A DNA stretch of 27,876 nt from Mastigamoeba balamuthi (GCA_902651635.1 CACRSC010000135.1:1-27876), one strand, 5' to 3'; positions 9,392 to 18,411 are shown, numbered from the stretch's first letter. Program-made: numbers and translations. Notes: generated from the letters alone by a model not told the origin.

Positions 9392-11123
9392 ATGGAGTAC
9401 GCGGGGTTCCTGGGCAGGTCGTCCTCGTCCTCCTCCGAGGCCAAGAAGCCCGACGCCTTTGCCGTCGACGTCGCCGAGCCCACGCGCACGTACTTCCTCG
9501 GGCAGGTCATCGCCGGCAGCGTGCACCTCAGCCTCCCCAAGCCCATGAAGGTCTGCCCCCTGCCCTGCGCCGCTTCTGCTTCGTTTCTCTCCCCCCCCCG
9601 CGCCTGTGCAATTTTGCTGCATCTAATTGTCCGATCTGCGCACCACCACAACCGCTAATTTCGCGATTCGCGTGCGCGTCGTCTCTGTGACGTGGCGCAG
9701 GCGACGGACCTGGTGGTGGAGCTGGTGGGGGAGGCGAGGTTCAAGCCCGTGCTGCTGGGCGCCTCGCAGTCGTTCTTCCGCTCGCGCGCGGGACACAACC
9801 ACGAGATCGCCACCGCCGGCACGGCGCCGCTCTGGACAGACCGCGGCGGGGTGCGTTTCCAGATTCGAATCGAATTGAATTGAATTCAATTCAATTCAAA
9901 TTCGCGATTCCGAACTGAGAATCTAACTCGCGGGCGACAAAATTGCGCGCGCGCGCTGCCCCCCGCCGCAACAGAGCGCGCGGATGGCTGCCGGGGAGCG
10001 ACTGTTTGAGTTCAAGATCAACACGGCGCTGCTGCGCGGGATGCCGTCGTCGTTCATCGGGGCCTACGGGGACATCCGCTGGTTCCTGCGGGCGACGATC
10101 CACAAGAGCAAGCACAAGGACGACGCCGACGACCTCAGGGTGCGCCTGTCGGTCCTGGGCCCCCGGGCCTGTCTTGTCTTGTCTTGCCTGGTCTTGGCGG
10201 GGCGGAGGAGCTGACGGCCGGCGTGTGCGCAGGCGGAGCTGCCGCTGACGATGATCGCGTTTGTGGACGTGGACGGGCCGCAGCTGGCCAAGCCCGTCGC
10301 CAGCAGCAACGTCACGAGGGTCGGCGCCGACGGCTCCTCGGGGACCGTCGCCGCCGTCGTCTCGCTCAAGCACGGCGCGTTCATCCCCGGCGACAGCGCC
10401 TCTGTCGCCGTCCGCATCCACAACGACAGCACGTGAGTCGCCACCATCGTCGTCGCTGTCGTCGCCCTCGTTGCTGACGTGGCTTCCTCTCTCTTCTCTG
10501 CCGGGGCCAGCAAGCAGGTGGAGGGGGCGGCGGTGTCGCTGGTGCAGCGGACGACGTACTGCGTGCACGAGATGGGGAGGTCGGACAACAAGGTGCTGGC
10601 CAAGCAGCGCGTGCTGGACCACAGCCTCGCCACGGGCCACCACGCTATCCGCGAGCTCGTCTTCCCCATCCCCGCCTCGTCGCCCACGATAGAGTACGAG
10701 CGCATGTGCGTCCGCTACTTCTTCCTGCTCGAGGTCTACGGCCCCGGCGGCGCGCGCATCGCCGAGGTCAACGCGCCCTTCGCCGTGGGGACGTACAGGA
10801 AGCAGCGCCCCGTGCAGGAGTTCGACCACTCGGAGCCCGTCAACGTCGAGAGGACCTCGGCCGAGTTTGTGCCCTCGCACAAGCGCGCGCTCTCGTGGAG
10901 CGGCAAGTCGTTTGTGCCCGGGCACCTCGCCGACTGCGAGAAGCTCGTCGTCGACGACGACGGCGACTTTGACCCGCGGGCCGGCGAGACGGGCAGCAGG
11001 GCCACCGCGCCCGCACCCGAGCCCCCGCCCCAGCAGCAGCAGCAGCAACAGGGGGCGGCTGCGGCGGACTCGACGCTGCTGCTGCTGTTCCCCGAGCTGG
11101 GCGACAACGCGGTCAAGGTCTGA
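9392..11123 (+). CDS. Arrestin-fold (alpha-arrestin-like) protein
   Basis: Predicted cytosolic adaptor of the arrestin clan, which links membrane cargo to sorting or ubiquitination machinery. Five exons, 9392-9550, 9701-9850, 9975-10139, 10233-10432 and 10511-11123, give 428 residues; introns are 150, 124, 93 and 78 nt and all phases agree. The N-terminal beta-sandwich shows the typical start (PTRTYFLGQVIAGSVHLSL) and IRWFLRATIHKSKHKDD. The C-terminal sandwich covers AELPLTMIAFVDV, FIPGDSASVAVRIHNDST and a conserved-looking RYFFLLEVYGPGG. The tail is Asp-rich, then Gln-rich (seven consecutive Gln), ending in a Leu-rich stretch. I found no PPxY motif, so recruitment of a NEDD4-type ligase is not evident. 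Intron 2 carries a perfect AT-rich palindrome. The arrestin fold is confident; the subclass is less so. Confidence 0.85.
9872..9897. repeat. Perfect 26-bp palindrome of GAATT/AATTC units in arrestin intron 2
   Basis: The left arm is built from GAATT units and the right arm is its exact reverse complement, centred on GAATTC at 9884/9885. It lies inside the GTGCGT...CAG intron and could fold as a hairpin in pre-mRNA. Similar ATTCAATT-type runs occur in two other introns of this window. Confidence 0.9.
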
Positions 11124-11381
11124 GTCCCCCCTAAGTGGTTTGGCTTTTTTGTCAGTTTGCCTCTCCCTCTCCCCAATCTCCTCAGACAGCCTAGCACACA
11201 CGCACACACGCATCACAGAATGTACACAACACTACCACTCGTATCTGGCCACTTCTACCGTTGCTCTAGTATGCCCTCTCACAGAGCGCAAAGAGGGAGG
11301 AGGCGTTGTGCCTGGACGCCAGTGCAAGGCTCAGTTGGTTTCTCCCTTGGCCATAGTGTCGTACATCGAGTCGAAGTAGTT
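11124..11381. other. 3' flank of the arrestin-fold gene
   Basis: This stretch has pyrimidine-rich runs and a short CA-type repeat (about 11192-11212). I saw no gene. It separates the arrestin gene from the 3' end of the minus-strand relic. Confidence 0.5.
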
Positions 11382-11850
11382 CTAGGGCAGCATCACGCAC
11401 TTCTTCTTGGGGTTCACGCCGTGCTCGTTGCTATTGTCAATGACCCGCACGTCACCGAGGTTGGCGACTCGCTGGTGAAAATCCCGATCCACAGGTGCTG
11501 CTCTAGAGGTTCGTTGTAGCCAAACATATCGCAAAGGGGCTGTGCTCCCGTGACAGCAGCCACCAGTTTGTCGCCCCACTTCCGCCCCCCTGCTCTTGGA
11601 TCTCCCGGACCCTGCTGAACACAACATACGCCCTCTCCAGTGCTCTGCGGATTGTGGGACTGGACGTGCCGGGCGGGACCAGCAGATACAAGCCCTTTTT
11701 GGCAAGGAACTCGATGCAGGCCCCACCGGATTCACAATCGGCATTCACTGAAGCGCCCCGTAGTGCTTGTGTGGCCCTGTGATGCGAGCTCCGCTGCAGC
11801 GCTGGCAATGGCAAGGGCGGTCTTGGCCAGATCAGAGAGGCCCGGGGAAT
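11382..11850 (-). pseudogene. Truncated, frameshifted relic of the adjacent F-box-like gene
   Basis: On the minus strand LAKTALAIASAAAELAS matches the neighbouring gene's IARTALNVASAAAELSS. After a frame change with an intervening stop, CIEFLAKKGLYLLVPPGTS matches its CAECLGNEMLYLVVPPGTT. Reading continues as PTIRRALERAYVVFSRVREI, then needs two more frame changes to reach the last segment, which ends in NPKKKCVMLP. No F-box part is present, so the copy covers only the C-terminal half. It lies inverted, head-to-head with the paralogue. Short unrecognised introns could explain one break, but not the missing N-terminus. Its 3' portion shows what the gap-truncated paralogue probably continues into. 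Confidence 0.7.
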
Positions 11851-11891
11851 CAGAGAGACGTCGTGGCGGACGAGCTTAGTCGTGAATTCGG

Positions 11892-11898
11892 TATAAAG
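11892..11898 (+). promoter_or_regulatory. TATA-like element for the F-box-like gene
   Basis: TATAAAG lies 70 bp upstream of the ATG at 11968, in the 117-bp gap between the relic and this gene. It is the best TATA candidate on the plus strand. Confidence 0.4.
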
Positions 11899-11967
11899 GT
11901 GGCCACCCCATGAGCAATCGGCAAATTGAATACTCAGTAGGTCATACGAGGTTGCGCAGTGAGTGGT

Positions 11968-12609
11968 ATGGAGCTGGGCACTTCAGACCAGGGTGATGGG
12001 GTCGCATGCGACAAGACACTGCTCGTCGTGCTGTTCTCGCAGGCCATGATCTTCAGCTTCCCGGCCATCTGGTGCCTCAGGCGTGTCTGCCGCACCTGGC
12101 GCAGCATCGTCGAGTCCTCCTTCGTCCTTTCGTCGCACGCGGAGCACAGGGAGCGCATCTCGAAGCTGCGGGGCGTCGCGAGAACCAGCGAGGGTCTCAG
12201 AGACATCCTCCTCGCCGACCACATCCTCGACGTCATCGGCGAGTTCGAGACCCGTAGTTTCAGCACCTCAGGCCTCAGGCAGTCGGCAAGGGTCTGGCGA
12301 ATGCTGGAGACTCTGCTGAGGCTCTCGCTCTCAGTCGCAACTGCCGCGTGCTCGCCTCTGGGTGCGTCTGAGGTCGTCCGGACGCTCGAGCGCACCTGGG
12401 GACTCACCGCGGCAAGCACGACAGCCATCGCCCGCACTGCACTGAACGTCGCCAGCGCTGCGGCGGAGCTTTCCTCTTCGGGACTCTCGTTCAACACGTC
12501 CAGGAGGTTCGCCATTCTGATAGCCTCTCAGTATAAAGAGAGCCGCTCGTGCGCCGAGTGTCTGGGGAACGAGATGCTGTACCTTGTGGTGCCGCCCGGC
12601 ACGACCTGC
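11968..12609 (+). CDS. F-box-like protein, truncated by an assembly gap
   Basis: 214 residues are visible before the run of N. The N-terminal segment (LLVVLFSQAMIFSFPAIWCL then RRVCRTWRSIVE) has the hydrophobic and VCRxWR pattern of an F-box, the SKP1-binding module of SCF ubiquitin ligases. The rest is helical, with many Leu, Ser and Arg and no repeats I recognise, ending in MLYLVVPPGTTC at the gap. I took the ATG at 11968; a GTG in the same frame at 11959 is not a likely eukaryotic start. The 3' end is lost in the gap, and the adjacent minus-strand relic preserves a divergent copy of the missing part. Confidence 0.6.
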
Positions 12610-12678
12610 NNNNNNNNNNNNNNNNNNNNNNNNNNNNNNNNNNNNNNNNNNNNNNNNNNNNNNNNNNNNNNNNNNNNN
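12610..12678. other. Assembly gap (69 N)
   Basis: A run of 69 N interrupts the F-box-like gene. The real size is unknown. The next known bases are microsatellite sequence, which probably caused the break. Confidence 0.95.
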
Positions 12679-12693
12679 TCGTCGTCGTCGTCG

Positions 12694-12764
<71 letters not shown>
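12679..12764. repeat. Microsatellite: (TCG)6 followed by (CT)34
   Basis: Six TCG units (12679-12696) run directly into 34 CT units (12697-12764). The tract ends four bases before the stop of the minus-strand ATP-grasp gene, so it would form purine-rich (AG)n in that gene's 3' UTR. Confidence 0.95.
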
Positions 12765-12767
<3 letters not shown>

Positions 12768-12768
12768 C

Positions 12769-14328
12769 TCAGAGGTAGCGGACGAGGAGGGCGAGGTGCT
12801 CGTGCGGCGCGAACCAGTTCTCGATGGACCCGCGGTGGTCGAACCCGCAGGTGCGCAGGAACCAGCGGTCCTTCTCCGAGGCCCTGGCGGCCACGACCCT
12901 TGCGCCCTTGCCCCTGAGCATCTCGAGCGCGTGCTCGACGAGCGCCCTGCCGACGCCCTGCTTGCGCCTCTGCTCGGCGACCTCGACCCACTCGAGCACC
13001 CAGGCGCCCGGCGCGTCCCTGTCCTCGCCCGCCGCGAGCCACCCCACGGCAGCCCCGGCCACCCCGGCCTCGCCCTGGCCGCGGGCCTCGAGGTACAGCG
13101 CCAGCGCGTGGCCCGCGGCCGCGTGCGGCTTGGAGCAGCGCGCGGCAAAGTCCTCGCGCGAGCAGACGGCGACGTCGACGGCCGGGGCCGTGCTGGGGCG
13201 CCTGCGCGGGGTCATGGCGGGGTCGCCCCTGCGGGCCCTGCGGGCGGCGTTGCGGACGGTGCAGGCGACAAAGTCGGCGAAGGAGACGCCCGCGTGGGCG
13301 ATGCTGACGCCGAAGCCGCTGTCGAGCGAGATGTCGGGGTTGCCGTTGACCTCGATGGCCCAGACGCGGCCGCCGTGCTCGCAGGCCGCGTCGAGCTCGA
13401 AGCGCAGGTCGACGCGGGCGTAGTCGCGGGCGCCCGTGGCGGCCCAGGCGCGCAGGGCGACCTCGCAGGCGCGGCGCTCGAGGGCCGCGGGTATGCGTGC
13501 CGGCAGGTGGCGGACGCACGTGTCCCACTCGACGCTGCCCTCGGCCCACTTGCTGTTGTAGTCGACGATGCGCGGCAGCCCCTCGGGCCGCGTGCTCATG
13601 TCGACCTCTGCGACGGCCACCGCGCGCAGGCCGCCGGCCTCGGGCCCGAAGTCGACGAGGCTGACGTTGAGGTCGCCCGTCCCGACGAGCTGCTCGACGA
13701 GGACGTCCATCCGCATCGTCTCGCGCAGCAGCTCGGCCCTGGCCCACGCCCCCGCGACGCCCTCGGCCGTCCCCGCGTCGTAGACGCTGTCCCTGCACGT
13801 GATGCCCTCGCTGGCGTCCGCAGCCGCGGGCTTGACGAGCACGAGGCCCGCGGGCACGGCCTCGCGGAGCTGAGCCGCGAAGCCCTCGCGCGTCGTCGCG
13901 GGCGTCACGAGGACGTCTGCGGGCACGGGGCAGCCTGCCAGGCGCAGGGCTGCCTTGGTCTGGGCCTTGTCGAGGGTCAGGAGGGCGCACTGGGCGCTGG
14001 AGCCCGTGCAGCCGAGGCCCAGCGACTCGCTGACGAGGGCGACGGCGGACTCGAGGCGGCTGAGCTCGCGGGGGCTCGTACGCGTGTCGGCGTTCTCGCA
14101 CATGTTGAAGACGACGCCGGCGCGGGACGAGGACGCGCAGAGGTCCGCGTGCGACTGGAAGGCCGCCAGCAGCGAGGAGACGCTCGACATGGTCGCCGTG
14201 CGGCTCGGGACGCCCAGCGCCTGCAGCGTCCGGGACACCTCCCCCGCGCTGCGCACCACGTCGAGGTCCGTCTCCGACGCGCCCGCCGGCAGGTCGTTGT
14301 ACACGATCAGCACGCTCACGCCCTCCAT
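12769..14328 (-). CDS. ATP-grasp (D-Ala-D-Ala ligase-like) plus GNAT acetyltransferase fusion
   Basis: A 519-residue intronless protein. The ATP-grasp part (about 1-370) starts VSVLIVYNDLPAG, has VVFNMCENAD (about 72-81), an ATP-binding Lys in LVLVKPAAAD (about 166), DYARVDLRF (302-310) and the metal-binding EVNGNPD (E326, N328, N330), as in the D-alanine-D-alanine ligase branch. These enzymes form amide or ester bonds from an acyl phosphate. A low-complexity hinge (about 365-382) leads to a GNAT domain with the acetyl-CoA loop QRRKQGVGRAL (453 on) and WFLRTCGFDHRG. The substrate is unknown. Absence of introns and the bacterial character of both domains suggest acquisition from bacteria (inference). 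The frame stays open upstream to an ATG at 14580, but residues only look domain-like from 14328. There is no signal peptide. Confidence 0.8.
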   Translation of the reverse strand: MEGVSVLIVYNDLPAGASETDLDVVRSAGEVSRTLQALGVPSRTATMSSVSSLLAAFQSHADLCASSSRAGVVFNMCENADTRTSPRELSRLESAVALVSESLGLGCTGSSAQCALLTLDKAQTKAALRLAGCPVPADVLVTPATTREGFAAQLREAVPAGLVLVKPAAADASEGITCRDSVYDAGTAEGVAGAWARAELLRETMRMDVLVEQLVGTGDLNVSLVDFGPEAGGLRAVAVAEVDMSTRPEGLPRIVDYNSKWAEGSVEWDTCVRHLPARIPAALERRACEVALRAWAATGARDYARVDLRFELDAACEHGGRVWAIEVNGNPDISLDSGFGVSIAHAGVSFADFVACTVRNAARRARRGDPAMTPRRRPSTAPAVDVAVCSREDFAARCSKPHAAAGHALALYLEARGQGEAGVAGAAVGWLAAGEDRDAPGAWVLEWVEVAEQRRKQGVGRALVEHALEMLRGKGARVVAARASEKDRWFLRTCGFDHRGSIENWFAPHEHLALLVRYL

Positions 14329-14690
14329 CGTCTCTCTCAGAATCCCTCTGTTGTGTTTTGAACCGCCAGCAGCACAGCAGCAAACGGGGAGATTGTGGAC
14401 CAGAGTCTGCTCCGCTTTTTCCTTTGCCTCGAGAGATTCTTCGCGGGATCTTTTGGTTTGTTTTTCCCCGTTGCGGCGATTGGCCGAGTCGCCGTGCTTT
14501 GCATTTGTTCGTGGGGAACCATCGCACTGCAGTGCTTGGCCCGGCTGCCCCAAAATGAAGCAAGACTTATCGGTCGGCATCGGGGGTGTGACCTCTTCTA
14601 TCTGGAAGATATTTCTGCAGAAAGGACAACGGGTCTCTTATCAAAGACAAAAAAACAGGGTGGAGATACCCAAAGTGCGGCAGGGGGCAA
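14329..14690. promoter_or_regulatory. Upstream region of the ATP-grasp/GNAT gene
   Basis: A GATATTTC element occurs at 14608-14615 (GAAATATC in the direction of the minus-strand gene). The frame of the ATP-grasp gene is open here, so a longer N-terminus cannot be excluded. Otherwise I see nothing. Confidence 0.35.
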
Positions 14691-15800
14691 TCTGTGATTG
14701 CTAAATCTTCTTGGGTTGATGAAGAAACTCAGATTCGGGTGGCCAACTCAAGTTGGCGACCCGCTTTCCAGGAATTGGTTCAGATTGACTTTCCCTCATA
14801 GATATTGTGGAGGTGGCGGTCACAGATATGAGACGACTCGTGCCTTCTCTTTTTATCTGCCTAGTGCCTCTGATGAACTAAAGCCACTGTTAATAGAACC
14901 TACTGGTAATAATATGGGCCTTACCTCTGCAGCAGTGTGTAGTTCATTCATTATGCTATGCACTTCTACAGAAGGGTCTTGCTATATGTATGTGCAACAG
15001 ACTGGCAGCTGTGTGCATGAAAACTACCAGTATAGTGGCATGATGCTAAGGCCTTAAGGCGTGCTTTTCTTCTTCCTTCACCCCCTTAAGTCTTCCCATT
15101 AATCCCCTGCATCCCTTTCTTCCTTATTTCCTTCTTCTTTTCCCCTTAACTGACATATGTGTTCCCTTTCACCTTCAGAACCATCACAATTCATATTGTA
15201 AAGGCAGAAAAGACTTGCACATCCCCGAATTATCAGGATGATATGTGACACATCATGAAGGAGTTTAATGAGGTGTGCTGCCCTTCTCTTTACCCTTTCG
15301 TTTTCATTTCTAATGGGTTTTCCCCTGCTTCCTCAGATTTGGATGCCCCGGGACACAGAGGGTGCTGTATCAGCAGCAGCAGCACTGAATGAAGTCAATA
15401 ATAGTGTGGCAGTAACTGTTATTGTTGATGCCCTGCACATGGGCATCAGACAAACGATAGTGCATTTCCTATCCCTGGCCAAGAAGAAGAGAAGAGATGA
15501 GGTCTCTCATGTGTGTATGCCCTTGGCCTCATTATCAATTGCATCCATCATAAACATGCTGCTGCCAGGGTGGAAGCATGTAAGGATACAGCAGCCAAGA
15601 TAGCTGCTGCAGTAAAGGTGTGCCTCTTCCATCCCTTTCTGCTTCTTAACTTCTTACATTAAGAATTTCTTTCAGAACGAGGCCCAGGTCCACAGGTGGC
15701 ACCTAAGGCAACTGACAACCCAGAGCAGCAGAAGGACGTGGTTGACTTGAACCAGAACAACATGAATATGCTTTACATCACTTCTAGTAATTTAAATGAT
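14690..15800 (+). pseudogene. Unidentified decayed multi-exon gene in AT-richer DNA
   Basis: The stretch has exon-like blocks separated by pyrimidine-rich intron-like tracts: 15059-15178 (GCGTGC...TTCAG), 15273-15336 (GTGTGC...CTCAG) and 15618-15675 (GTGTGC...TTCAG). Coding-like fragments include EETQIRVANSSWRPAFQELV and FYLPSASDELKPLLIEPTG in the first block, TIHIVKAEKTCTSPNYQDDM in the second, NSVAVTVIVDALHMGIRQTI then (another frame) HKHAAARVEACKDTAAKIAA in the third, and VAPKATDNPEQQKDVVDLNQ in the fourth. No single reading joins them: stops and frame changes occur in each of the first three blocks. I do not recognise the family. Base composition, codon use and intron style all differ from the GC-rich neighbours. 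Confidence 0.4.
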
Positions 15801-16488
15801 TATATCAGAAAGGAATGCAATCGTTTATTCGTTTTACTGAAATTTATCATCTTAATCAATAATTGTTGTACTCAGTTAATCGTTTATCATTATAATTCAA
15901 GTGCATTTTATGCATGTAGTGTATTTATCGTTGCATACACTACATGTATATGTATCACAAACACCAAAATGCAGTGATAAATCTGTTACATACGCAAATG
16001 TACAAGCTAAATATTGTACTAAATTAGTACTAAGCCTGTGCTTAACCTAGCACTACTATTTTTATTACTACATATGCCAATTCAGTGCTTCAGCATACAA
16101 AGCTCAGCAATAACCATATGTTTATAGTAAAGTAGATCAGAAGAGGGAACATGAGTAATAGCATGGCAAAGAAATGAAACACTTGTCTCATCTGTAGCAA
16201 AAGCTAGCAGGCCAAAAGAATAATGAAAACTCGTAGAGCCCTTTACTGAAATGAAGAGATTGTTTTTCTCACTGCATTGATGAATTGCTCACAAGCATCA
16301 TCTCGGCCCTGGCTTCTCTGGTAGGTACTTTTCGCTTTGAAGTTCTTTTATGAAGCTGAAAAGCTGAGAGATCATTTTGGTTTCCTGTGAAGTGCAGGGG
16401 AAGGGCAGCATAGCTCGTGAGAGCCGACCACGAATGGTACAGTATACTGCTCTTAATCCATTCAGTCATAGTGTAAGTTGCAGTACAG
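15801..16488. other. AT-rich non-coding stretch
   Basis: This is the most AT-rich part of the window, with runs such as ATTTATCATTATAATT-type sequence and short imperfect repeats of ACTACATGTATATGTAT type near 15940. I found no credible gene, RNA or terminal repeats. It lies 3' of the minus-strand ankyrin-like gene. Confidence 0.5.
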
Positions 16489-18411
16489 TTATATGTATTT
16501 TCCGGTACTTCTGAACAATTCTCTTTTGCGAGATTTCACAGCATCTTCTTCACAGTCTTTGATAAGGTCCTCATCCATGGAGTAAGGTGGCATTCGAATC
16601 CTCATAAGAACTCTTTCGTTTTGCATTCTTGCCCAGTACGTCATGACATCAATGTGATCAATTAAATCGTCCCCATCCAGCATCCATGGGGGTTGTGCCA
16701 GCAGGTCGAGAACCTCGGAGACAGAAGAGTTTTGATAGAAAGACAAAACACCTCCAGCATCACGAACATCCTTTCCGGTGAAAAAGAAAGGACAGGCCCC
16801 AAGAACTCGTAGGAATTCCAGTGCCCTGTCCGACGAGAGCACGTCTCGCATAAGGGCATTTCCATGTGAGCGCAGGTCATCTCCAGCAAGGTATAGTGGG
16901 GCAGATGCGATGCTCAGTAGCACAGGTCCTGCAATGTAACCCAGCTGGACGACTGACTCCTCGTATGCCAGAATATTGTCTTCCAGCCAAGCCCTGTTGA
17001 GCCCGAGATCCACGATAACTCTTAGTGCCTGAACGTCGTTCGAGCGCATAACTCGCAGGAACAGGCTGCCGTTAACGTCGTCCCTATTTAGAAGGAACGG
17101 TGTCTTCGTAAAGGAGTGAAGCACTTCGGGTTCAACACCCACTCGGTCCAGAGCTCTTAGAAGATCTTCTCTTCCAAGAGAGTACGGGGGCTGAGCGACA
17201 GCAGTCAGCGCAGCAGAACCGCCGTAGAGTGATGCTGTGATCAGCAGGTTTCGCCGTTCGTCGATTGTCAGCCGGGCACCATCAGCGGGCTCCACAGTGA
17301 GCAGGGGAACAACGATGCTTGGCTGAAACTCAAGCGCTACCACCAAAGCTTCGATCCCGAGAACACACCGCGAGCCAGAGATGAGCTCTTTGCATAGGAG
17401 TGGTGATAACAGAGCTCGAACGATGGAACGGCGGTCTGCCCTGTGGGGCTCGTCGAGCCTCTGCCACAAGGCGTGGCCATCGAGGTTAATCAATTCCACT
17501 GCACGACTGATGTTACTGCTCCTCAAGTTGAAAGGCGGCTCCAGCAGGGCCTGCAGCACAGCACTCCGAGCGAGAGCGATTGCTATTGCAAGTCCGGTGA
17601 GCCACCTTGCCCGGTACATTACTCCGGACACCACGGCCTCGTCGTGGCCAAGGCTGAAGGGAGGGCGGCCCAACATCCGGACCAACTCGGCGTTTCCCGA
17701 GGCACACGCCATCCCCAGGTCTGAGGGGCTCGCAGTGGCGCCGAAGCATGACCCGAGAACCTCGACAACACGTGCGTGGCCATTAGCACAGGCAACGCTC
17801 ATGGACTTGATGAGAGAATTCTTCAGGAATGGGCGGTCGTTGCCCGTGATATCGATAAGAGTCGGCACTGGGCGGACGGCGCTGGAAACCCCCATGGAGG
17901 ACAGCGTGATGACAGTCCGCAGGGTTTGCTCGCAGGGCAAGTCCTTCGTGTACTTGGTGCGCCTGTACAGCGTCCCCAGGTGCTTCTTGGTCTCGTCGCT
18001 GGCACGGACGCCCAGGCAGCGGGGCAACTTGGAGCAGGCCCAGATGAGCGCCTCTTTATTCTTGGACTCCTCTACGCACAGGCAGATGTCCGCGAAGGGC
18101 CTCGTGCTGCGGATGGCCCTGATGGTGTGCTCCCTCTGCTCCAGAACAGAGCTTACCAGGGCGTCGGCCAGTGCGCTCCTGAACGCGTTCTGGCCGAGGA
18201 GCCGCTGGCAAAGGTCGATGCAGGGGTGCGCGAGAGCGCAGGGCAGCGCCAAGGCCATGTGGGCCAAGTCCAGCGGCTCGCTCAGCGCTGGCAGCACCAG
18301 GGAGCGCAGCACCCACGCCCCCTCCATGCAGCTCTCGATTGCCTCGGTAGCTGCCCGTGGCAGGGCCTGGCATGAACGCTTCGGCTGTTTGTGAGACTTC
18401 CCTTGCGGCAT
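16489..18411 (-). CDS. Degenerate ankyrin-like repeat protein
   Basis: A single-exon protein of 640 residues from the ATG at 18411; an in-frame ATG at 18483 is possible but less likely. The N-terminal 120 residues are helical and Leu/Ala-rich (LVLPALSEPLDLAHMALALP), possibly an F-box-like entry. From about residue 200, weak ankyrin-type units appear (SVACANGHARVVEVLG, GMACASGNAELVRMLG). At least seven units end with a shared loop of the form PP-[FYW]-x-L-x-x-D-D-L: PPFSLGHDE, PPFNLRSSN, PPYSLGRED, TPFLLNRDD, PPWMLDGDD, PPYSMDEDL and others. This echoes the F-x-L-x-x-x-D-A-R loop of the ankyrin protein at 20-22.6 kb. Function is unknown; a protein-binding scaffold is the natural guess. Its GC content is lower than its neighbours', especially at the 3' end. 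Divergent from the SDR gene. Confidence 0.7.
   Translation of the reverse strand: MPQGKSHKQPKRSCQALPRAATEAIESCMEGAWVLRSLVLPALSEPLDLAHMALALPCALAHPCIDLCQRLLGQNAFRSALADALVSSVLEQREHTIRAIRSTRPFADICLCVEESKNKEALIWACSKLPRCLGVRASDETKKHLGTLYRRTKYTKDLPCEQTLRTVITLSSMGVSSAVRPVPTLIDITGNDRPFLKNSLIKSMSVACANGHARVVEVLGSCFGATASPSDLGMACASGNAELVRMLGRPPFSLGHDEAVVSGVMYRARWLTGLAIAIALARSAVLQALLEPPFNLRSSNISRAVELINLDGHALWQRLDEPHRADRRSIVRALLSPLLCKELISGSRCVLGIEALVVALEFQPSIVVPLLTVEPADGARLTIDERRNLLITASLYGGSAALTAVAQPPYSLGREDLLRALDRVGVEPEVLHSFTKTPFLLNRDDVNGSLFLRVMRSNDVQALRVIVDLGLNRAWLEDNILAYEESVVQLGYIAGPVLLSIASAPLYLAGDDLRSHGNALMRDVLSSDRALEFLRVLGACPFFFTGKDVRDAGGVLSFYQNSSVSEVLDLLAQPPWMLDGDDLIDHIDVMTYWARMQNERVLMRIRMPPYSMDEDLIKDCEEDAVKSRKRELFRSTGKYI

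Noticed and set aside
11959-11961. GTG start for the F-box-like gene
   Set aside because: Eukaryotic initiation at GTG is unlikely and an ATG follows nine bases later.
12241-12251. GAGTTCGAGACCC, resembling a tRNA B box
   Set aside because: It lies inside the F-box-like coding frame and no cloverleaf can be built around it.
11959-14361. An 800-codon plus-strand frame running through the N gap and CT repeat
   Set aside because: It joins the F-box-like gene to antisense of the ATP-grasp gene across unknown bases and a Ser/Leu microsatellite translation.
12491-14563. A 690-codon minus-strand frame with Arg/Glu runs
   Set aside because: The Arg/Glu alternation is the translated CT repeat; the real ATP-grasp/GNAT frame is a different one.
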